A stretch of DNA of 64,000 nt from Malurus cyaneus samueli (taxonomy: Eukaryota > Chordata > Aves > Passeriformes > Maluridae). The stretch covers positions 24,450,329 to 24,514,328 of the forward strand of contig CM019214.1 in the NCBI GenBank assembly GCA_009741485.1, given 5' to 3'. Positions 38,501 through 50,300 of the stretch are shown in pieces. The translations under genes were made by a program, and so were the position numbers. The notes beneath the pieces are model-generated. The model saw nothing but the letters and a program-made list of their open reading frames with translations, made no database searches and had not been told where the DNA came from. Numbering within the stretch: the stretch's first letter is position 1; every line of letters begins with the position of its first letter.

Positions 38501-41500
38501 AATTAGGACAGATTTCCAAGAGCTTAATTTATTGAGATTAAATAGATGCTAGCCAAAAACTAGAAATGTGGTTATTCTGCTTTTTGATGCATTGATCTTT
38601 AAAAAAATATATTTTCCAGCTCATAAGACAGATTTATCTCAGAGGAGCTAATACAAACGAGCAGAAGGACCTGGGCTTATGGGTAGAATTTAGCTTGTTG
38701 TGAATATTCCTTTGAGAAGTTAGATGTGATTTTTTTGTTTTTATTTTCCCTTGCTCTCAATGTTGTTTAGTTGAAGAAGGCATATAATACAGCATCCACT
38801 GTCTTTAATGGTTTGCTTTTTGCTGGCCTTCAATTTTAGTGTATAATTTATATTCTATGATACTTTTCAGTATTCAAAAAGTGAAAATTACAGGTGAAGG
38901 TGATTTAAGTACCTTTAACATTGCTAAGAGAACAAGGTATAAACTGTAAGATCAACTAGGTTGATACTGGGACTGGGAGAAGGAAAACTTTCTTCCAAAT
39001 CTCACCATTTTTTCTACAACAGAAATTGCAGATGCTATCCCTTTCATGACACTGCCTTACATAAGATGCAAGATAGAAAAATTTTCTTTATGGTGTTTGT
39101 CATCCATGTCACACAGATCAGGTCTGAGAAATCAAGAGCAGAATTATGCTAGAACAGGTTTCAAAGAAGTGTGTATTAACCAAAGATTTGTTGTGTCTCT
39201 GTGTTTGGTTTTGGGTTGTTTGTTTGTTTCTGAAACTTTTTTTTTCTATCCCCTGCAGCTTGTTTGAAGCCCGTGCGTGACTGTGCCCTGTTTGATTCTT
39301 ACTCTGAGCCATTGCAGGGCAGTCAGCAGAGTCGGGATTTGAGTCGGACAGAGGTGAGGAGGTGTAAGCTGGGCTCTTACCTTGCACAGGGGAGGGGGCT
39401 GGAGCAGCTTCACACAGGCTGTGCCATGTGAGCAGCAGAGCTGAGTCTGACAGGACTTCAGGAGTTTCTAAACTTCTCATTAAGAACATCACCCATTTCT
39501 TCTGCGTGTGGAAAGGGCTGGCAGGCTTTTCAAAAGACATTCCCAATAACAGAGTTCACAGTAGTCACTGTGAGGGGCTTGTGACATGCTGGAATCTGCA
39601 GAGAAATGGACTTGACCTGTTGGTGTCCTGCAAGGCTGCTGCAGGAGGGGCAGTGGGGCACACGGACAGTGCCCATGAAGTGTCTCCTGAGTCTGAATTG
39701 GTTGGAAATGTGAGGCTTCTGGTACAGACCTAGAATCATAAAATCATGTTGTTTGGAAAAGGCTTCCAAGATCATTCCAACTGTTAGCCCAGTACTGCCT
39801 TCTTTCAGATAGTTGTAGGAAGCAATAAGGTCACCTTGAGCATCCTTTTCTCCAGGATAAACCATCCCAGCTCCCTCAGCTGCTCCTTTTGTCCCTGGAC
39901 CCTCCATCAGCTCCATTGCCCTTCTCTGAACACACTCCAAAGTCCTTTCTTGTGTTGAACTGAGCCCAGTAGGTCAGGTTGGATGGAGCAGGAACTTTGG
40001 ACTTTCTCCAGAGGTCCTTCCAAACCCAGCTGCAGTGTGATCCTGTGAAGACTGCTGTGAGAATTAAGAAGAGTTTCACACTGAGGTTAAAATCTGGAAC
40101 TTTTAATGCTCCTATAAAACTGAGGTGATCATGGCCACTGACTTGTGCCTGAATATTGCAGCTCTCAATATATGTGCTGTGGGATTTAAAGGTTTAGTGC
40201 TAAGGTAGTTAATCAAATGGCAGACTGGCTGGAGGAACCGGCCCTTCTAACAATGCTTCCAAGTTTAAAAATAATGGTAATACATCACAGCAGCTCAGCA
40301 AGGCTGTTCTCCAGTTATTTCCTCCCAATGCTTTGCTCTGGGGAGTCCCTGCTGATCTGGTAGTGCAGGGTGCTGGTATCTTGGCAGCATGGTCCTTTAA
40401 CAGGATAGCCTAATCCCTTGCTTATGACCTTACTTTGGGTTGCTTCCAACCTAGAGATATAGATATAATAGATATTATAATATTTTATACTAAATATAAA
40501 TTAAAATCTATTATATTTATATAGATAGAAAGATAATAATATATATTATACATATAATTCAGAATTATATTTGAAATATAAACAAATGTATAATCATGTA
40601 TCTTTCATACACATAATTAAAAAGCTTCAGTTTACATTGTCCAAGATTAATGAACTTTAAAATCCCTCAAAACTGATTTGAGAATCATTTTCCCCTGATT
40701 TTTTTGTTCAACTTACGTTTATTACATTCAGAATTAATACACTGAATGAGTATTATTTGGAAGGTCAGTAATTCATGTTCCATTCATCTCCTCATGGGAA
40801 GTGCAGCAATTCCCTGTTGCAATTTCATTTTTACCTTGGCTAGTTCAGGAATTATACTTTAGATACTTTATCACTACATTAAAAATATTATATTATCAAT
40901 GCAAGCTGTTATGCATTACCTTCATGTCCCTTTTAATTTCCACCTATCATCCGTTCAGGCTATTGAATTTCATTTCAGATGACTGTTTTTGCAGTGACTG
41001 CTGAGCTACAATGCTGCAATAAAATGGAAATGGTTCCTGAATGCATTCATAAACAAAATAATGGCAGGAGACACATCACCTGCATGCTAGGCTTTGTTAA
41101 ACTTGCAAAATGCACCAAGGCTGCTGATACTATGCTTGAGAATGATGAGGGTGACTGATTTTTGTTTACCAAGGAAGTTTTGTCTTCATAGGTTTTTCTT
41201 TTCCTCAAGTTTTTGTCTCCCACTCTCCTTTGGTTCTTTTCTACAAGCTTTTTCACTGCCAAAATCTTGACATTAAAACATGCATGAAATGACTGGCTGG
41301 GGTTCCCCTGAGCTCCCTCAGAGATGTCATGCTCACAGTTCATTGAAATGTCTGAAAGTTGTTCCATAAGTCAAAGCATGCACTGAGTTAGGTCTGTGCT
41401 CTCATGTTCTTCACTTGAGGACTGGCTTTGGATGTGAAATGTTTTGTTCATACATTTTCAGAGTCCTCAAGCCATATTTTTGCTGTGTTGCATTCTCAGA

Positions 41501-44500
41501 AGTATTAGGATATCTCATTTCTCAGAAAGTTTGTAAAACAGATCTCACAGAACTTTAGTGTGGAGTTTTCCTTTTTGAACCACTGACTTGAGATATTTGT
41601 GGTCTTTAAAAAATGTTTATCAAATTTAGGTTTCTCAATTCATTTGTTTAGGCCCAGTTTATTTCAGGACTTTTTTAGTTCCGTGTTCCCTGGGAAAAAA
41701 AAAACCCAGCATCACTTAATATATAGAGAAGTTTAGTGTTTCTGACTTTTGCTTTAATGTTTTATTTGGTTGCAGAGTGTATCCTTGTTCTTACAGATAA
41801 TGGAGATAGAATTTGTTCCAGGTTCCATCTTGTGGGCTACACAGCAGAAGCTCCAAGAACAATAAATACCTATAAGTTGCTGCTGAAATAACAGAAAAAT
41901 TAAGGAATCAGACCAGGGAGAAATTCCCTATTTTCCTATTAAGGGCCACAACGGCCTCCAACAGACTTGCTAATGAAATTTGTTTTTCCCATCTCAATGA
42001 CTGCATGTTGAAAGAAAAGAGTAGTTCAAGGATCAGCCAGAAGCCTTTAAAGCATAATCACCAGGCTCTGCAAATACAGCTGGGGTTTTGGCTGGAAAGA
42101 CTTTTCTGATGGAGACGGGAGAAAGTTTCTTTCATCCTAACATAGGTGTTACATATGGCTCTGTTGGGAGAAATCTCTCTTATCCTGTCATCCTTATCTC
42201 CTTGTGGTTCACTGCTGAAGTTCTCTCCAACAAGCTTCAGGTGTGGAACTGCTGTACCTTGAAAAGCAGAGTTATGTTGTCTTCCTGTAGGTCCTCTGTA
42301 CTTCTTTATCTACAAAGAAATGTTGCTGTTATTTGTGTTGATCTGTGCTCTCAAATATTTGACTGTGGAAAGTGTAATAAACAAATCTTCTTTCTTTAAG
42401 AAGCCATCAGCTGGAGAGGTACCTGATAACTCTGCCCTGTTGCAAGATGCAAAGAAAGATGACAAACAAGGTATTCAAATACATAACTTCTTTTTCCATT
42501 AGGGATTAATTATGTGTGTTTTTAGTTAGCCCCTGTGTTTGCTGACAGAAGCAATGATATGTTTAATTTCTAATCTGGCTATGTGTTGGTGTAGATTTAA
42601 AGAGACAACTCACAGCAGCTGAATTGAGGAAAAATAAATGGAAGGGTTTGCTTCAAAATCAGTTTTATCATATGTGAATGATATGAAATGGACCTGCTAA
42701 AATATGTCTAACCCAAAGGCAATTAATATTGCACTTCTTATTTAAACAAAATTTTAATGGTTATCAGGAATTTTTAAGAGTAAACATTGTACTGGGCCAA
42801 ATTTTGATTTTCTATTTTTGCAAGAAATATCAACACATCAAAATCAGCTTTTATTCCTATTTGAAAAAAAAATCCCTGTATTTTATTGTAAAACAAAAAG
42901 TTTTAGTCAAAAATTTTTAGTCAAATGATTCATTCATTTCATTTGAAATCCATCAGCAGCAAGCCATGTGAAATTGAAGTTATCTTTCCCTTTTTCCTCA
43001 CAGTAGCTTCTATGGCTTTCAGAATTGGCACTGGATCATCACACATCCATTCATTCCCTTCTTTATTCCCTTTTCCTAGTTCTTACTTGCTGTCCCTCAG
43101 TTGTAGAAACAAAACAGTTGTGGGTATTTTGTTGCCTGATTCTCAGAGCTGCAGATTATGTATTAATTAAAATAAAAAATAGCTTGGCCTCCCTGATGTC
43201 CACACCTTAAGGTTGAATCAGAGCTGTGAGACCAGGTACTCCACATTCCTGATTCCACTTCAACACTAGGTGTGACAGAATTTGACAGATTCCCAGTGTC
43301 TCTGTTTCAAAGAAAGTTTGTCAAGAGTTGATGTGTGTTTGTAAAACATGTTGCCACGTCAGCATATTCCAAGAAATCAGTGTTTTGTTGACAAGGACAA
43401 CAATCAGTGTTATGTTGTTAAATGTATAATGAACCAGAGAAGGACTTGAACTTCGAAGGTTATGGCTTTGAAATGTCTAGGGAAGATTTACTTTTACTAA
43501 GGGAATATTTTTTTTCCCTGTTTAGATGGCAAAGTTGTGCTTTGGTTTTTGTAGCTGACATGTTAAGTCACGTGGGAACCTGTTTTGAGACATGCAGTGC
43601 TCCTTCAGGGCTGAAGATATGCTGTATTTATTACCCAGATTGCAACCTTTTCAGCCAAAGAACAAACATTTTTGTTCTACCTTTTAATGCTATTCTGACA
43701 AACATGAGATCAGATCACTCTCCTGAATGAGGGGATCTCTCCAAAAATAAAGAACCTGCAGTTCAGGACAGTAGAAGCCAAGTTTTCCTGCATTTTCAAA
43801 AGTATACAAGTAAATCAATGTCACTTAGGTAGTAGTTAAATTTGGAAGATAATGTAAACTGAACTGGGTTACAAGACCCAGAACTTTTCCCTCATTTTAT
43901 TTGATAAAGGTAGATCCAGAATTACAGAGCAGGGTAAGGTTGGAAGGGACATTTGGTTCAACCTCCCTGCTAAAGCAGAGTCATCCTAGAGCAGCAGAGA
44001 TTTCATTCCAAGTGGTCATTTAACACTGAGAGTACCTCAAAATACACCATGGTGTATAAAAAACACCTTAAGAAAGTCATTAGAAAGGGTGTGTAGCAGA
44101 ATTGAGAAAGGGAATAACAATTCAACCCCACAAAGTCTCAAAATTTGTGATTATTTGGCAACTTGAACATAAGTCTTTCCTTTCTTAACTTTTGTGCTCT
44201 TAGAAATGGCTACTTTTTTGAGTACCTAGGTTTTCTGGAGGTATTTGGCCTCGTTTCAAGTATCTTTGGCATTATAAGATGTCTAACTCCAGTTTAGGTG
44301 TTCCTTTCTGAGAACTGATACTTGTAGATTTTACCCACACATACTTTAAAGTAATTATCTTTTTTTTTTGAGCTCTTAAAGTAAGCACTACTCTCAAAAC
44401 TATACCAAAGGAATTTCAGCACTTGACTCTGAAAACAGGTAAGAAAAAAAATGCCATGTGTTACTTGCATGAGAATTTTGATCAAATATTTCTATGTCAC

Positions 44501-47312
44501 AGGAAGCCTAAATTAGTAACTTGATTAATTTCTGAAATAAGGTTTTGCTCTTGTACTATTTTTCCTACTGAAATTAGCTTTTACCTCATAATGAGTACTA
44601 TTTGTAAGATAAATATTAATTACTACTTCAGGTTGTCAAAAGGTTTTCTTGCTTTCTTTCTCTCATTGTTAGTGTATGGGTTCTTCCTGTTTTGACAACC
44701 ATTTTAAAGAGTCTGAAGTTTTTCTGTGCTACAAACAAGATGCAAGAGTGTGAATATTGTACCTCTTGGTAAAACCTCATCTAAAGTACAGAATAACTGT
44801 GTACTGTTCTGGTAACTATTCTGAAATGGCCTGTTTCTTTGTGGAAGCTCAGCTTCCCTATTTTGTGTCAAGGAATTAGAGGGCAGAGAGCCTTTTGGAA
44901 GCACAGACCTTGAGGCACTTAAGACACTGACGCAAGCTTTTGACTCAGGGCTTGTTTCTTTGTTGAAACCACTCCTGATTTTTCTGTCTCCAGCTCCAAC
45001 ATACACTCCTTGTTCCTATCATTCTGGAAAATGTTATTCTTGGAACAGCATATGTCAAAATTACTTAGTTGCTCCAGAAACATCCCCTGCATTCAGTTCA
45101 GTTCATCAGACCTCCCTTGCCTTCCTCTTTGTTAATCTTTTCCTACAGTGGTAAGAACGTTTGTAAACCCTCTCTGGTCCCTCTCAAGCTAAAATTTTGC
45201 TTTCTTTTCATTTTGCATAAATGTTTTTACTCATGAAGATATCCTTGATTAAAAAAATGGACCCCACATGTCTGTCACAGCAGTTTTGTCTTACAGCTCG
45301 ATATATTCATGGCTGCTCAACAGCTGCATGCCTCATTTCCCAACTCTTTTTTTCCTGGCTTCTTCCCAAACACTTGGCAGCTGCCAGATTTGCTATCTTC
45401 AGCTCCTATTCTCAAAAGATTGCTGCTTCCCCTTCACATACACACACACACACTCACACGCACTTGCACATCCCTGTCAGGGAAAGGGGTTGGTGGTTTC
45501 ATGACTTTCAGTTCTGTTCTCCTTCCCCCTGGTTTTGCCCAGGAGCACAGGGGAGTTTTACTTTCAGTTCAGCAATTCCATCTTTAGTACATTTAGGAGA
45601 AAATCTTACTGTCACCTGCATATGTTCTTTGCCACCAATGTCTTTTCTCCTGTGTCTTTCATCTCCTCGTCAGGGAGCTCTTCCCAACGCTGCTCTTCTC
45701 CTCCAGCAGTGTTGCTGTGTTTGGATAGCAAGGGGGACAGTGGCAGAATTCTGCTCCATCATCATGGCTCCTGTCATTGCAGGGGTTCCACTCTTGCTGT
45801 GCTGCACATTGAGGATTTGAGCCAGCACATTCTCAGGTTGCATGCTACAGCTGGTGTGAAAAGTGAAAATGTTTATCTATCCAGTGGAGTAGATGCAGCA
45901 CAGTGACTGAGTGGTTGTTTCAGAATCAGTCACCATTCTGAAAGGTCATTGTAATCATTAACCTACAGCATGAAAACTCATTTGGGATGAAGTGGGAGAA
46001 ATTTTGCATGCTGCTTTGGTTATTCATTTTGGCTGTTTATGTAAACTCAGGAAAGACGATAGTGTGTGAAAGTTTTCTTTGCCATCAGGTCTAGAAATTT
46101 GAAATCAGTAAGAGCTTTATATGCTCAGCATCTCTGAATATCTGGCCAGTTTGTTTAGGCTTCTAAGTGCAAGATCATTGTTGACCATAGCCATTTAAAG
46201 AATCGAGGGCCTAATTTCCAGGGATTTTAATTGCACACTTATTCCTTGATGACTAATAAGAGATTGAGTCATTGAGGTTGATTTTGACTAGTGGGGAATG
46301 CTTTGGTTTTTTTCTTTAGCCTTTTACCTTTTACAATACAATTTTTCATCTGATCTTAAGCCTGTAAAGAAAGGAGGCAGCTGTTGAGTATAAGATGTTG
46401 GGCTACAGTCAAAAGTTTCCAAACCAGCATCCTTTGGAATGTTAAAGTGAAGTTGTCTTGCAGGAGGGCTGTAGGAGCAGCTCAACACCCAAAAAAGGAC
46501 CCTTCACAGTGCAGACCAAGCTGCTCAGTCCATCAGGCTCTACTACTCCAGGACTCAGACAAACTTTTGAATAATCAATGTAAATGATTTACTCAACAGC
46601 TTTAACTTCGCCATTTCATGAAAGTTAGGCTCATGTAACCACAGCAGTAGAAATATAGAAAACTCATGAACTGGATAAATAGTTTTGTATCATCTCAAAT
46701 GATTTTGTCATGTATGTGTATAAACCTGCACCTCAGGCATGAAGTGTGTGCAGATTAAACGTACCAAAATAGCTGCAGGTTTCTTGGAAATCCTGCCACA
46801 ATTATTTGTATGTCCTAATAATGAGCTACCTGCTTTATAGTACTTTTTGTATTTGCTACCTCTTTTGAAAGGAAAGCTAAGTCTGGGTATTCTGAAATTG
46901 TAGCCTTGAATTTCCTAGTTTTTCAAAAGCTTAAAAGAAAATCCTTGGCAGCAGCATTCTATTGCTATCATTTTTTATTAGTAGTCATTTTGGAATTCTC
47001 TCTTCCTTATGTGCTTTCCTGTTTACCTCGACAGGATGTCCTTGGAGAGTTTGAATGTCAGTTTTACCTACGGGTTTTTATATGAAAGGCTTTCTAAAAG
47101 AAGTATGAATAGAATTACAGTCTCCATAAGAAAAGGAAAATTTGAAGATTCTTAAACATGGTTTAGCTTGGAAAGGATTTATACTTCCTGTTTCCAAGTG
47201 GCATATTTAATAATTGCGCATGTAATTTAATAATCAGCAATTTCAGCATTGGAAAATTGGGTCATATGGCTGTAGGGAAGCAGTGTCTGAAGTTGTATTC
47301 TCTGGGAGTTTG

Positions 47313-47351
<39 letters not shown>

Positions 47352-50300
47352 GATTATCACCACGGCATATTTTAATATTAATTCCCTCTCCCTTCTTTAG
47401 TTGCTAGGAAGAATTTGTTGCAGAGAAATCCAGTTTGGTGATGACAACCTACTAGAACGTGGTTTATAAGTGGTCATTTGTGCCACTGCCGGCTGCAGTG
47501 GGATTTATTCCATCCAAAAAACCAACCAGCTCTGCATTATCCTAAAAGCAGTTTCTTTTATGCAGAGCTGTTGTGTGGCTGTACATGTGCCATATGCTGC
47601 TGCACGTTTTCTGTGAGCCTAAAGCCTCCTATGGAGGGTCTGTGCTGTAGAACAGTCAAGCCATTAAAGGCTCAGTATTTGCCAGCTGCTGCCACAGGCA
47701 GCTCCTGCTCTGTGGTTTGGAGGATCTGTTGTATCCTCAGGTAGTGAGTGCACCAGTGTATCACCAGTGCAGCTGGTGATAAATGTCTGACTTGAAAGTA
47801 GGCATACATCTGAAGGAAGCTAGAAATTCTGACAATTATTTTTTTCCCCCAACCTACTTGTTTCTCTTGAGTGCTGTACCTTGATTAGTAGACTGGGAAA
47901 ATACAAGGATTCACTTTGTGCATTGGGATCATTGATGCCGCTGTAATACCTTGAGGATATCTCAGTGGGATGAATTTGAAAGCAATCATGCAGATATGTT
48001 TTCTCAAAATTATCTGATACTGGTAAGAAAAGTAACAGAAAAGACAATGTAAACCAAGGAACAGCCTCGAGGAATTACCCAGAGATGATAATTCAGCACT
48101 GTTGTTTTCCTATCACATAAAACCTGCATGTGGCAGAATATTTGGAATTCATCCAAATAAAATAAACCCATTTTTACATTGATGGAAATGTGTTTGATCA
48201 ACATTTAGACTTAAAAGCTTTTTACCTTCAAGTATCTTTCCTTCCCAAGGTCAAAACAGTCTCAACACAGCATGTTAATTTTTTGTAATGGATGATGTAC
48301 ATTTATACTAATTAGTTATAGTATTTGGGAAGGACATAAACCTTTGTGCTTTTGGAAGCAGAACAACTAATAGATACCTGAACTAAGAACAAGATGCTTT
48401 CTATAAAAAGTTTATGTTGTTCATTATGTTGCTTTATTACAACTACATCCACGACTAGGTCAGGAATAGGTCAGAGCTACCAGACCTATTGCTCTTCCTG
48501 TGTTTTCTGGTAACCAAATAAAAAAGGTGAAGCTCTCACTGCATGAAGGCTTTTGAATTCTTGGGACATTCACACACTACAAAAACAAAGGGGAAGGAGA
48601 AGTGAAAATCAATCCCCACTGCTCATGTGAGCTGAGTGTACTCTCACATCCACATTTGCAACACTCACATGTGTAATAGACACTGATTCTGAAGCTAAAG
48701 ACATTTATTTAAAATATGATTTATGAGTTGTTTTTTCTTTTCTGTTCCAGCTGCTCAAGAACCTAATGCACTCAGAGCCAGACCACGATCCAGGTACTGC
48801 TTTCATTCCTATTTCAGGAAAAGGCATATGTTCTGTTCTTCTGGTGTTAGATGCAAGGCATCAGAGCTGGTGTTGGATTTTTTTTTTAATTGGTGTTGTG
48901 CTAGGAGTACAGCTCAGATCAGACAGATTTACCAGGAGGAATCTGTAAGCTATAGACCCTACATAAATACTGTGCTAGGGCCCCATGATCTCTGGTCATA
49001 AGGTGCTGGAAGTTTTTCTCTGCCCAGCCCTGCTGCCTTGTCAGGGTGGTGACTGCTTCCAGCCCAGCCCAGCCCCAGGGGCGTCGTGGCAGGACAGCTG
49101 GGACCACCCCATTGCAGGGAACATCCCCAGCAATTCTGTGCTCTTGAAACCTGCACAGTGATTTCACATGGAGGGAGATGCTGCACATTCCCACAGAAAC
49201 AGCAGCAGCAGCTCAGCTCTCAGGTGTGGGTGAGTGAATCCTTTTGTTGGCATGCAGGTGGCTGGGCTGTGATGGAAGGACTCAAGGACTGTTGTGTGCT
49301 GGAAGTGACACCTGCTGAATATAGGTGAAAGAAGAGAGAAACCTGTGCCAGAAAATACTGTGCATAAATGGATTAGGTCATGAGTTGGTTGTCACCTACT
49401 GGTGTATAGCCATAGTCCTAATTCACCTTAAATTTTTCATTTTTGGTGCTAATTAGAGGACTCTGCTTGGGATTTTTTTGCTTGAGCAATGAGAGTATAA
49501 TCAGAAGCTGTCTGCTTGCGAGCTCGTCAAAGTCTGCTAGTAAGAGAGGATCAGCTATAAGCATGATGACTGAGGATTGAAATCCTCTGTTCTTAGGACC
49601 TCTATTTGGGAAGGCTGAACTGCCTTGTGCACTGTTTTTCTGCTGCTAGCTAAAGCATTTTAGTTTCTGCAGAGCTCCAAATTTTCTTGCTGTGTTACTG
49701 AATTGTACATATGCAAAAAATGTGCAAAAATACATAGAATACCAAATGCTTAAACAAGTTAAAAAATGTCACTTGAATGTGACCAGTGTGTCACATGTGG
49801 CTGTTTCATATCTGACCGTGTGTCACTGCTTCAGTGCAGAAGTTGAGACTAAAGATGCCTGAGCACATCCTTGAACTCAGACCTGCTGTGCATGTTGGAA
49901 ATGGGATGAAACAGCACAGGTGGATTTATTTTTCTCTTTAAAGAACGATTGGGATGTTTGAAAAAAATGTGTATTAGTGGACTTCAAAACCAGATAAAAA
50001 TTTATTCAGTAACTGAGAAAACAAATAAAAACAGTGAAAGAATTTGTGGTGTGAAAAGTAAATCTGATAAACTTGATAGTGACAATGAACAAGTAGAATT
50101 GCTGATGGCTCCTCTGGTGGGTCCTAAAAACTCTGACTCAGGTGATGAGGAGGACTCTGACAGTCCTGCTGGAGAACGAAGTAAATCAGGAAGTCTTGTC
50201 TCTAGCAAAACTAGACCAAGAGGACTGAGTAAATCAGCAATTCAGGCTCCTTGAAGAGAAATTGTGGGCCTGCTGGGAAAGCCGTGTGTGTGCGTGTACT

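Larger units (their letters stand above)
36215..39258 (+). other. REPS2: REPS2 intron 8
   Basis: Intron of 3.0 kb with a CR1 fragment at 36500-36755, an AT-rich block of unusual texture at about 37080-37440, and a 22-bp direct repeat at 37475-37533. No gene seen. Confidence 0.9.
39354..42400 (+). other. REPS2: REPS2 intron 9
   Basis: Intron of 3.0 kb with two abutting, oppositely oriented CR1 pieces (39725-40055) and an AT-only low-complexity stretch (about 40455-40610). No exon or RNA gene seen. Confidence 0.9.
44439..48750 (+). other. REPS2: REPS2 intron 11
   Basis: Intron of 4.3 kb with an (AC)n repeat at 45437-45463 and an (AG)n repeat at 47317-47349. A 199-codon open frame at 45221-45820 is Ser/Leu/His-rich, spans the AC repeat and has no recognisable domain, so it is treated as chance. 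Confidence 0.88.

Noticed and set aside
45221..45820. 199-codon plus-strand open frame in intron 11
   Set aside because: Runs through an (AC)n repeat giving a His/Thr run, is very rich in Ser, Leu and Cys, and overlapping frames are also open. Compositional artefact.
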